NCBI GenBank assembly: GCA_029851415.1
Contig: CM056742.1
Location: forward strand, 79,164,748-79,228,747
Length of the DNA: 64,000 nt
From: Eretmocerus hayati
Lineage: Eukaryota; Arthropoda; Insecta; Hymenoptera; Aphelinidae
Reading direction: 5' to 3'
The notes under the pieces: generated by a model
Told to the model about the DNA's origin: nothing
The model's database searches: none
The model's input: only the letters and a program-made list of their open reading frames with translations
Made by a program: the position numbers and the translations under genes
Part shown: positions 32,915 to 43,643 of the stretch, one piece after another
How positions within the stretch are numbered: position 1 is the first letter of the stretch
How the letters are laid out: each line of letters begins with the position of its first letter

Positions 32915-34950
32915 CTGCAATAATATTAGTCATGAGTGAGGATCCTTGGATCTGTCTGGATTTTCTTCACGACCTTGAGGATATTGATGTAACTCCTAAT
33001 GTTTAGTATGAGGATATTAAATCCATTTGAATACCATAACTCATCATTTCCAGGATTCGACCATGAAGCGATCGCGCGTCAATTTTGCATAATCCAAACG
33101 CATTTTTTGTGATGAGACCAGTTAGTTCGCTATGTGGGACTGGCCCAGAATCGGTGTTCCTCCCGGATTAATCTTGCTCAGTGTTGAGCCGCAATGAGCT
33201 AGGAGTGCATGGTGGGTCGGAAAGCCGAAAAGGTGTGAGGTGCGGAAACATGGGATTTTCTCGTTGGATATGTACAGAGGTATCCTCATGATCATTTTCC
33301 ACCGAGAATCAAAAGAATCTGTAGAGGAATTTCGAAGGAAAATCGATTTTTCTCAATTGTATCGGGGTTTTCATCAAAATTGAGTCCTTTCACCGTGTGA
33401 TATCTGTTCCTCAGATTTATGATGAAGATGATCGTCAGATAATGCTCTGACGATCATCTTGTTTTGATGGAAAATTGAGATGTCTCTGTGACTTGACTTT
33501 CACAGGCCTCAGTGTAATTGAGCGAGTATGAGGTTTTAATGCGTAATACGATCAATTATCAGAGCATCAGGATTTCGAATCCTATCATCAGATCATTAGA
33601 TTATATCATTATATCATAAAATATAGTTCTGAATCTTGCCAATTGATAAGGATCAAAGTATCATATTCTAATCTGATTCATCTGAAGTGCATCTCAGTCT
33701 CAATAATCAGAGGCCTTTCCTATCACTTTGTGTGGAATAGTTCGTAGATTGTATGAGAGAGAGTGTTGACACAGAAGGAAAATAGCTGATGCAAAATTGC
33801 GAGGAATGATATACAGAGTTCTTAAGCTCTTGGACCGTGAAAGGATGCAAATCACTCATCATTTCCACCACAATAGGATGACATTCTGTCAACCGAAGAT
33901 AACGCTGAGAAACCATTGATCATTCAAGTTCTGCTATCTCTAAAAAGGCGATGTTTTATAAGCGCATGAAATCAAGAATACAAAACTCGCTAATGATTTG
34001 TCTTTATCAATTTTGATCATCAGAATACCTACGTGTAGAGATGGTGGGTAGTTTGCATTGTGTCACGCTCAAAAAGTAACGAGATCTCGTATATCTGCAT
34101 TCGCAAATTTGGATGAGCTATGTTCTTTATGTGTCAACCGATTCCATCTCACCCACCGTACAGACTATCCCACAGGAATGGAGAGAGAATGTCTCGAATT
34201 GTTCTTGATTGGATGAATTATGAATAGATCTGATCCGAATATGATAGCTTCGAGGAGGTGCAGCACCATCTCTGTCTGGCTTAGAAAATCGGGAGGGGGG
34301 CTCAAGGATGGGAATTATAGGTATTTTCCGAAACAAGAACAATGGCGTAGTCAGTTTCAACAGATCGCTGAGCGCATGCGACATTTCGTTCGAAACGGAG
34401 AGAACCGACCCAAATACAATTCCAGACTGATCCGTCAAGTTAAATAGGACTAGTTTCATCATCTTGAGGTAGAAATCCTGAATTCCCCGTTAAGATGCTT
34501 CAAAACTCCTCTGGTGGATCGCAAGCGTATAACTCGTCCGGAGTTGTGCAAATGTATCGAGAGTGAAAGGATTTTCTAAACATTTGATTCAGAGATATGC
34601 TCATTTTCATATCTATACACATCTATAATGAGACTTTTTGAGATCATTTCAAATATAATTTGCCAAGTTCTGGTACGCGTCCTCATTTCTGGAAGTTTTC
34701 TGAGGACGTGTCTAGGATTGTGTTATCATTTCAGAGATTATCGTTCGAAAGACTGTTATAATTGCGCGGAGTATATATTTCTGCAATGTTCAAAGTTAGT
34801 TTAGGTCTCGGCTACTCACTGTTTCGCAAGAACCAAACATCGGTAGCAATCGCATACTCAAGCGACACACCACATTGCTTTGTACGTAGTCTTGGAATAT
34901 AAGTTTCATGTCAAGGACTCTCTCGACTCATGTTATTTCCCAACCTACAC
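32915..34950. other. Non-coding interval upstream of the PSMA3 exon
   Basis: No upstream proteasome exon is recognisable. The only structure is the perfect hairpin at 33425-33460. Short ORFs at 33707-33916 and 34127-34462 (minus) and 34220-34447 (plus) carry no motif. Confidence 0.35.
33425..33460. repeat. Perfect 15-bp hairpin with 6-base loop
   Basis: AAGATGATCGTCAGA, loop TAATGC, TCTGACGATCATCTT. No T run follows, so it is not a simple terminator; its purpose is unknown. Confidence 0.8.
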
Positions 34951-35109
34951 CACCACATCATGCCTCATTATCATGGCATTTGGAAGATTTCGTCCTTCGA
35001 TTCTGGATAATATCAGCGGCAGTATCATCGGAGCAGTACATCTGGCGGCGCTTCGGCCGACATGCTGTGTAGCTCAGTTCGTACAGTGCTGATGTGCGTG
35101 TGCATGCAG

Positions 35110-36920
35110 AAAAGTGCGCGGAGAGAGAGGAAGCACCGCCGTAGTACAAACTCCCGAAGCTGCGGCTATCTCTTCTCGGCGGCGCGAATGTTCAGCCGAC
35201 GCGCCGCGAATCAAAATCACCCACCGAGATGTAAACAAAACGTTCCGTCGGGATATGAACATACGTGAGATAACGTTCATATCCAGTTTAAGAGTGCAAG
35301 AAATGTGTAGACTCGTAGGTTGATGCTTATGGTCTCTGCTTTTTGCTTAGAGGGCCTTTGATCAAGTCCCGAACTCGCCAATTTTTTCTTTCCCACAATT
35401 TTCTCTGGATCCTCTGACGATGAAGGATTATCAAACTATGATATAAAAGAACTCATCCCGTACATGTCTCTCGCCAACATGCATGTTTCGTCGATTCTTG
35501 TTATAGAACCCTTGAATTGATTTGATCCACTTTTCAACGCTGAAATTCTAATCAATATACAACGTGAACCATGAATCGCTTCTGAAATCGATTCAAGCCT
35601 TAATTACCTACGTGGTTGATTTTGGACACATTGGAAATTACATCATCGTCTGAAACAATGAAACTCTTTTTCCGAGACACAGGACTTGGGTGTAGATTTA
35701 TTTTCCAACATTCTCCCACAAATGTGACCCTCCCGATAATTTTACATCTATCATTTCTCAAACGGTGAATGGATTAAATACCCAAAATCCATTACCAACC
35801 AAAGTGGGAATGTTCATTTTCTAGAATATTCAGATGAATGGAGGTTCAATAGGTTGTTCGAGATCTACTTGCTATATTGATGTCATTTTGAAAGTGAATT
35901 TTGCAACTTTTAACTTAATTTTTCCGGATCTGTAATAGTTCATCATAGGTCCGATCTCCAAAACTAACTTCATTCATGAATCACATCGGCACACAAAAAA
36001 AGTATCTGTACTTTGGACCAGACCTACTTTTCTCCATGTATTCTGGCACGCTGAATACGAATCTGAGGTCGGTTAGGCCTGTCCCTATCTTGATTTCGAG
36101 AAAGTCGTGGGAAATTCGGTGGAAACCGTGGAAATAGCGCAGAATGGAACGATTCTCTCAAGAACAAGAGGTAGCCGGGTCAAACCGACTTCAAATTCGG
36201 ATTCAGCGTGCCAAAATACATGATGAAAAGTAGGTCTGATCAAACGTACAGATACTTTTTTTGGGTGCCGGTGTTATTCATGAGAATTCAATAAATTTCA
36301 GCCCTTGGGAAACATTCATGCTAGTCTTCATATAGTTGAGCTTTGAGAAAATTATTTTTTCATATCACTCGCTGCACCAATTTTGAGAATTGGATGGATT
36401 TATTGGGAAATTTGAAATGTGCCAAAAGTCTACCACGTGAATAATCGAGCTTTCCATCGATTTATGGTTCACGTTATACACTGGTCAGGGATTCAGCGTC
36501 GAAAAGTGGATTGCATAACTTCGATGATTCTATAATAGAAAACGACGAAACATGCATGTCGGCGAGAGACATGAACGCAATGAGTTTCTTATATCAAAAT
36601 TTGATGATTTTTCACTATTAGAAAATTCAGAGGAAATTCAGAGGAAAAAAAATTGGCATGTTTGGGACTTGAACCACGGCCCTCTAAGCGAAGAGCAGAG
36701 ACCATAACCATTAAGCTGCGAGTCTACACATTTCTTGCACTCTTGAACTTGATATGAACGTTATTTCACGTGTGTTCATATTTCGACAGAACGTTTTGTT
36801 TACATCTTGGTAGGTGATTTCGAGTCGTGGCGTGACTGCTGAACATTTGCGCCACCGAGAAGAGATAGCCGCAGCTGCAATAGTTAGTCCACCATGGCGG
36901 CGCCACCTCTCTCTACACTG
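35110..36920. mobile_element. Foldback element with tRNA-like segments in its arms
   Basis: The left arm (about 35110-35560) and right arm (about 36470-36920) are inverted copies sharing GATAGCCGCAGCT, TGTAAACAAAACGTT, GCAAGAAATGTGTAGACTCG, GTCTCTGCT, GCTTAGAGGGCC and CATGCATGTTTCGTCG. A second inverted pair sits inside (about 35985-36075 with 36185-36275, containing AAAAAAAGTATCTGTAC and TTTTGGCACGCTGAAT-like words). No transposase is present. Confidence 0.65.
36655..36723 (-). repeat. tRNA-like (SINE-like) segment; mirrored at 35310-35380
   Basis: On the minus strand a segment reads GCTTAATGGTTATGG followed 40 bases later by GGTTCAAGTCC. These resemble RNA polymerase III A and B boxes (the B box fits GWTCRANNC). 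The plus-strand copy in the other arm has GATCAAGTCC at the B box. No full cloverleaf with paired acceptor stem is evident, so this is a tRNA-derived repeat or pseudogene rather than a working tRNA. Confidence 0.4.
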
Positions 36921-36924
36921 TCCA

Positions 36925-37765
36925 GTGATATAGTGATGATACGAGGTAATGGAGTCTTCACGTTTCGATGGTGTGTTCATCAAGTGTGCACTCAAACAAA
37001 TCTCGCCATTGCGTGGGGTGTAGTGACGAGGTAGAACGCTGTGTTACCGGCCATTTTGGAGCAAGGCACAGGAAGGGAGTACTCAAAACGACCATATTCC
37101 ACTGAATTCAGATAGTGAGTGTTCCATCTCGCGCAGTGAACACGGCGTTTACGTCGCAAGGGTATGAGTGCTACTCAACTGATCAGACGTTCCCCTCATG
37201 ATCGGACGATTAAGAGCGGCATCGAGGACAGCAGCACTCATGAATAAGGCATTCGTCCTTTCCCATCCACAACATTGCATTACTCCATATCGTGATAGTG
37301 CACATCACACGAGATAAGGAAGAGAGAGTTCGATCAGTCAACAATTTGTTCACATCATCGACGTGGCTGTTACTACATCGCTCTCTGGTAGGCAAACAGT
37401 GTTGGAGCCAATAATATTACTATATGACTCGGCTAATGCAAGCTAATTTTAATCAACGAATCTGTTGATTAAGTGACATAGATCGATATTGGATCACTCC
37501 AATTCGATCTATGTACCTTCAAGGCACCTCGGAATTTGAGTGTCCAACTTGAAGGATTTTGATGGAATTTCAAATACACGAGAAAACACTCAAGAATCCA
37601 TTTCTTCTCCATAACTGTCACTACAGGCGCAATTTAGGAATTTCATAGTGAATCCTGTAAAAATACGGACGGGAATACCAAAACGCAAATAAGTCGAACT
37701 CGAGTAGTTCCGCTTGTCCAGCATCGCGAGAAAACAGGAAAATAGTGCGATACAGTGTATATTGT
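36925..37765. other. Non-coding interval
   Basis: No gene or repeat recognised; the 61-residue minus-strand ORF at 37210-37395 has no motif. Confidence 0.3.
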
Positions 37766-38415
37766 GGTGTCCCGCCCGGGCCGAAGTGGCCCAGATTACC
37801 CGAGGTGATTGCGGATTGCTGACATTTGAGTCGTCTTCTCTAGATTAAGCAATTGAAATTGTAGAGACAGGTTGATTCAGCGCATCGTTGTCGCCGTACA
37901 AGAAACTCCCTTAGCAACTCCGAGTTACGCGCACGGCCAAAAGCAGGTCAAGTTCCATAATCATCAAAAGGTATAAAGATTGAACATCACCATCAGTTAA
38001 TTGATCAGTCTTGAAACGTAACTCTTGAGCTCACGCGCAGATTTTACGTTTCGAGGCTGATCAATTCAATAATGCTAATGTTCAATTATTATAGCTTTTG
38101 ATGATCATTTTGATCTGGGCTCCCTCGGATGTGGCGTCCCGCCCACAGCCGAGGTGGCCCAGATTATCCGAGGTGATTGAGGATTGATGACATTTGAGTC
38201 GTCTTCTCTAGATTAAGCAAATAAAGTTATGAAGACAGGTTGATTCAGCGCATTGTTGTCGCTGTACGCGTAGCTCACTTGGCAATTCCGAGTTACGTGC
38301 ACGGCGAAAAGCAGGTCGAATTTCCATCGCTATGAAAATTGAACATTCATCAGCTAATTGATCAGTCTTGAAACGTAACTCTCAAGCTCAAGCGCAGATT
38401 TTATCCAAGTGTTGA
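37766..38415 (+). repeat. Direct duplication of about 367 bases containing palindromes
   Basis: Unit 1 starts GTGTCCCGCCC near 37768 and unit 2 starts GCGTCCCGCCC near 38135; both continue with GTGGCCCAGATTA, GACATTTGAGTCGTCTTC and CTTGAAACGTAACTC. Unit 1 has a long hairpin, TTGATCAGTCTTGAAACGTAA with its inverse near 38045-38070, which unit 2 lacks because its right part is missing. Confidence 0.7.
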
Positions 38416-38869
38416 GCAAGACAAAGTGAATTTTTAGCGAGGGACTGAGTCGACTGAATCCCGCCACGCATCTCCGGCGTCATGCAGGGTATGTGCAAAG
38501 AACGAACCTGTCCATCAGCCTCGAGGATTTCCAGTTCTGCGAGTCGAGATACCCTGGAATAAAATTAAGATTCAACATAATTGTATGTCGGAGAAGAAAC
38601 CTATCACTGTCACCTTTGGATTATCTCATTTGGAATTAGTATGAAAATCTATAACTATTGAGAATATCAACTTCTATTGATTAGATTGACCTTTCCCTCC
38701 ATGATCATTATGAATATCTCATTTTCCAAAATTCAAATTCCGTATATATACAATAGGGTGACAGTTATTTCCCAATTTTTGAATTTCCTACGGGCACGCG
38801 CGGAAATCTAAAATTTAGGGTGAAAAAGATGAAAGCGATTTTTTTGAGATTTTCAGAGATAGCCCTTAC
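38416..38869. other. Non-coding interval
   Basis: No gene or repeat recognised between the direct duplication and the second TTAA-type MITE. Confidence 0.3.
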
Positions 38870-39251
38870 GGCGATGCGGTCACGGTGCACCGCGACCATG
38901 GACCTTGAAAATACACCTTACATAAAAAGTTTGATGATTCAAAGTAAGAGACGAGTTGTTAAATACTTGTCATTGTCCAACTTGTATTCTTCAATCTGTC
39001 GCTTAGCCCAAATCATAAGGGAATCGGAGGAAAGTGGGAATAACTCGGCCGCGGGAACCTCTCAACCTATAATATACGCACATTTTCATTCCCAAGTTTA
39101 TCCGATTCTCTTGCAATTTGGGCTTGACGAAGAGCGGACAAACCTGAGTTAGATGATAACAAATATTTGTGCGCTCGTAGTTTAGCTCAAGTCGCAACAG
39201 AATCGGAGGGAGCTGAGAATGATTGTCAGCTTGCATGGTGACCGCATCGCC
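38870..39251. mobile_element. Foldback MITE, copy 2 of the 23727-24104 family
   Basis: Ends GGCGATGCGGTCAC and GTGACCGCATCGCC, with TTAC and TTAT outside instead of TTAA. The interior keeps the AATCGGAGG/CCGATTCTCTTGC blocks in inverted pairs. The ORF at 38820-39152 crosses this element and is not a gene. Confidence 0.65.
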
Positions 39252-39289
39252 TTATAGTGCCCATTTTGACCTACTTTTCTGATTTTCAA

Positions 39290-42015
39290 CCTCTAACGAC
39301 CAAAAAATACACTTATGACATCTTTTTGAGGCTCGTTCTTGAGTACAAAGAGGCCCTCAAAAAAATGTTTGATGCATGGAATCGACGTAAAATTCTCTGA
39401 ACTTTCGAAATATGTGATGGAAAATCCCGTTCTAGACGATCTTGAAGAGCTACTTTCAATTTTTGGCGAAAAGAGACAAACTTTTTCCTCTGAAATCGTG
39501 TTCAAACGGCATTTTGACATCCAAAATCGACGAGTACGGCTCCGGAACGTCAATAGAACGTTTCTTCGGATCCTAAACCACAAAATCCACGGGTCTGGGG
39601 AGTTTTGAAAGACGAATCTGGGCCCAAGGTAACGACCAAAACGAAACAAAGTTGGTGTAACGGCTTTTCATCGTCATAAAGACCTCTCACCACGTTCGAT
39701 TTCAATTCTGAGCAACAAATAGCTTCTGAGAAAATATCATACGACATGGTTTCGACGTAAAATTGGCTGTTCTGCCAGATTCCGTGATCACAATTGGGAT
39801 CGGATGGCGTTTGAAGCGAGAAAACCCGTGATCTCATTGGAACATACCTTTCTTGAATGAAAACTCCATCTCAAAACCCGGTCTTCTCGGTCCCAGATTC
39901 GTCTTTTACAATTCTTATGACCCATAGATTTTGTAGTTTAAGACTCAATAGAACGATTTTTTAGATTTCCGAGTCGTATCTATCGATTTTGTGTGTCAAA
40001 ATGCCGTTTGAGCGCGATTTGACATGGAACAATCGTCTTTTTCTGCGAAAAATGTAATCTAGCTCTCCACGATCGCCTCAATCGGAACTTTCCATCTCAT
40101 ATTCTCAAAGTTCAGACAAATTTACGTCGACTACACGTATCAAAAATTTTTTCGGAGAGCTTTTCTGTACTCAAAAATGAGCCTCAGGAAGATGTCATAA
40201 GTGCATCATTCTGATCGTTGATGGGTTAACTGCCATTTTTATGTTTCGGTAGAAGCGCTGGCCACTTCGGCGGCACTCTCCGACATTCCCTGAAGACTTC
40301 TGAGAAGATAATACCCGAAGTAAAATTTGAAGAGGAATGATACAATAAAATCATTCATCAGTGGCTACGAGTTGGTCGACGTCCGGTAACACCAAATTCA
40401 CATGTTGTATAGGGGAGAATCATATGATTTCTCATCTTTGGCTGCACGCTACTATCTCACAACAAAATGAAACATCGTGACTTGATAAGGGACGTGGTTG
40501 ACGGCACGATGAAACACTATTCTCCTTACTTCGATATTATCCAGTCCTAATGGAACAGAGATTCGCCGAAAGAATCAAAACTTGGTCTTCTCAAGATAAT
40601 TCGTTTCTTGCCTCGATTTTCGAGCGGAACTCTCATTACGGTAACTCGGAATACCTTCGATTCATCTGTTCCCCATGTCATATTCAACCGGGAATGACAT
40701 CATCTGTTACTACTACCCCCCCTCTCATTTGAAACATATCGATCATCTATTTGAAATCAATGCGATGTATGGAGGGGGGGGGTGGGGTCACTGCGAATTA
40801 TCTCTCCACATTTCCTCATGGATGAAAGAATTGTGTTTCACACTCATCACTCAATAACACATGTGAAAGTTCACTTTGGAGCCTCGGGAGTAGGATTTGT
40901 AACACTTAGTTCCAGCTGTTTTCAAATCACCGCCTATATTGGTTTTTGCCTATTCAGAAGCCACGATCTCCACATCTCCTTGACCATAGGCTACATTATT
41001 GAGCATGACTTTGACTTGCTTCAAGCGTCAAATCTCATAAACCGAGATTTTCATAGTAAATCGATAGTCCGAATCATAATAACAACAACAATCTTCTCGT
41101 TTACGGCGTGAATCGTGTTTCCCGGAAATTGTGACTTGCCAATCTCGCGGCACGCTCCACCCTGCTTGTGTTTAATAAACTCCCCCCACTCTTGACCAAA
41201 ACATACTTCATGATCGAAACACAGCCTGTCAATATTTTGTGCGATGTATAAGAATTCCACAGTCCAAGATTGCGAGAACGCAAATGCAATTCGTTTTCAT
41301 CATTAAAATAGCAGTCAACAATACCGACAGTAAAACCTCGTGTTACTGGGTTACTGCAAGCACCGCAGTTATACCTTCGAATTTTACCTGGGGTATGATC
41401 TTCTCAAAAGTATTCAGGAAATGTCGGAGAGTGCCGGTGAAGTGACCAGCAATTTGATCGAGAAACTAAGAATGGCGATTCACCCATTAACGACCAGAAT
41501 GATACACTTATGACAACTTTTTGAGGCTTACTTTTAAGTACAGGAAAGCCCTCGGAAAAAATTGGTGATACGTGTAATCAACGTGAAATCGTCTGAACTT
41601 TGAGGATATGAGATGAAAAGTTCCGATTGAGGCGATCGCGGAGAGGTAGATTACATTCTTCGCAGAAAAAGACGATTTTTTCCATTTAAAATCGCGCTCG
41701 AACAGCATTTTGACACACAAAATCGATGGATACGACTCTGGGAGCTGGAAAAATCGTTTTAGGATTGTAAAAGTCGAATCCAGGACCGAGAAGACCGGGA
41801 TTTGAGATGAAGTTTTCATTCAAGAAAGGTATGTCCTAATGAGGATTCGCGATTTCTTGCTTTTAACGCCATCCGATTCCAATTCCGATAACGGAATCTG
41901 AAAGAACAGCTAATTTCACGTCGAAAACTCGTCGTATGATATTTTCTCAGGAGCTATTTAATGCTCAGAATTGAGATCGAACGTGGTGAGAGGTCTTAAT
42001 GACGAGGAAAAGCCG
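39290..42015. mobile_element. Complex foldback: inverted arms of about 650 bases plus an extra inverted partial copy
   Basis: The segment 39655-40350 is inverted relative to about 41390-42015, sharing CTCACCACGTTCGAT, AAAATATCATACGA, AAGAAAGGTATG and GCACTCTCCGACATT. In addition 39290-39650 repeats 41500-41800 in direct orientation, making the left side a palindrome of its own. The centre (40350-41390) has no gene. Small ORFs on both strands mirror each other because of the palindromy. Confidence 0.6.
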
Positions 42016-42900
42016 CACTCAGACAAAACATTTGTAGTACCTACCGAAGCTCTTCGGTGGTTTCTACCAAAGTTGTTCGGTAGGTGCACGGCCAGTACAA
42101 ACAACTCTGTCATTGCGAAATGCCTCAATGGAATGGTCTGAAATTCTACATACACATAGTTGAAGAGCCCTTCTTCTATGTAGGGAAAGTTTCATGATGA
42201 AAATCGATAACAGGAAAATTGAAAAAATCATACAATTTTTCATCATTTTTGTGAGTTCCTTCACCGCGAGCCAAGCGCAAGCATGATCTTCGACATGCGA
42301 GAAACTTTTCCAGTTTTGAAGTATCGCGAAACCCAAAGCGAGAAAGTTGTTCAGAATCGTCTAAACAATGTTAATTTACGAGATTCAGATCGATTCATGC
42401 GATACAAAGAAAGTTCCAAGAGTTTTGTTGAGGCGAGGCGTCGTGAACTCTGACTTTTACTCGTCAGCCGCTTCAAGATCCAACTACAAAAAGGACTCCA
42501 ATTTTTTTCCCTGTTGCATCAATCGATCTGAATTTTGGAAATTGCGTGCGTGCGAGGCTCTTCGCGTAGTAGTAGTAGTGTAGTGCCCTCTCTCACACCC
42601 TGATCATGTTGAATGTGAATATTTCTTCCCGTATGTGAATATTTTGAGCCCCCCTGCAGCCCTGCTCCCTGGGACAAGTGGAGTAGTTGCTTATAATCAT
42701 TTTTTGCGAGAATTTTCACTCGCGTAGAATTATTTTTATAGCGTCTTACCAAGGTTTTAGGACAGTTAGGTAAATTTTTCGGACTTAGAAAAATTCTAGT
42801 GGCCCTATGTTTGCAGATTGATCCTCCCAATGCATGGTGTGATAATTGAATAATTTTTTTGATGTATAATTTGGACATGCTGATGATTCTGGCCCGTTCC
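42016..42900. other. Non-coding interval before the gypsy element
   Basis: No LTR matching the element's 3' LTR ends (TGTGACGG start, CGTCACA end) is visible here, and no gene is recognised. A GTGAGT splice-donor-like site lies at 42908-42913, near where element-like GGAC-rich sequence begins. Confidence 0.35.
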
Positions 42901-43040
42901 AATTCCACGTGAGTACTCCTACACCCCGGACAAGGAAATTCTTTCGAATTTCATCCTACCCAAATCCTATTATCGGACTCTGGCAGGGTGTGAGGTCATT
43001 TTGTGGTGACTTGGACTTTGGGTGGTTGGGAATTTTCACG

Positions 43041-43515
43041 GACTAGACTCAGCTGCTGAGTATTTGGAAATTTTCTAGGACTTTTTGAATTAATTTAGGG
43101 GTACTAGGAAATCGGACAAGACTCAATTGCTGAGTATTAGGTTCTCTAGGAATTTTCTGGGACTTTTGAAATAAAATTGGAGGTACTAGAAAATCGGACA
43201 AGACTCAATTGTTGAGTATTAGGTTCTCTGATAATTTTTTCTAGGACTACAACATAATTCGGGGGTACTAGGAAATCGGACGAGACTCAGTGCTGAGTAT
43301 TAGGACCCGTGGAAAATTTTCCAGGACCTTTGAATAAATTCAGGGGTACTAGGAGACCGGACAAGACTCAATTGCGGAGTATTAGGTTCTCTGGAAATTT
43401 TTCTGGGACTTCGGAAAGAAGTTTGAAGTTACTAGACAATCGGACGAGGCCCAGTGGTTGGGTATTAGGATCCGTAGAGATTTTCCTAGGAATTTGGAAT
43501 AAGTTGAGAGGACGG
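43041..43515 (+). repeat. Leader tandem repeats of about 81 bases, five to six units
   Basis: The unit start CGGAC(A/G)AGACTCA, or a close variant, occurs near 43041, 43115, 43197, 43279, 43360 and 43443 (spacing 74-83). Each unit includes GAGTATTAGG, AATTTTC(C/T)(A/T)GGAC and GGGGTACTAGGAAATCGGAC. They lie in the untranslated leader just before gag, where packaging or internal initiation signals often lie in retroelements. Confidence 0.75.
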
Positions 43516-43643
43516 AGTGGACGTATTTGCGGACAATAGAGGGCTGAATAGTTGCAGGTGGGGATATTAGAGAACGGAGACGCGGTTTTATTCGTTTAGG
43601 TTGGACTGAAGATTGAATTGTCGGAGTTTCGGACTGGGGTAGG

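Noticed and set aside
36655..36723. A functional tRNA gene
   Set aside because: No acceptor stem or credible anticodon arm can be folded, and the segment is embedded in a foldback arm.
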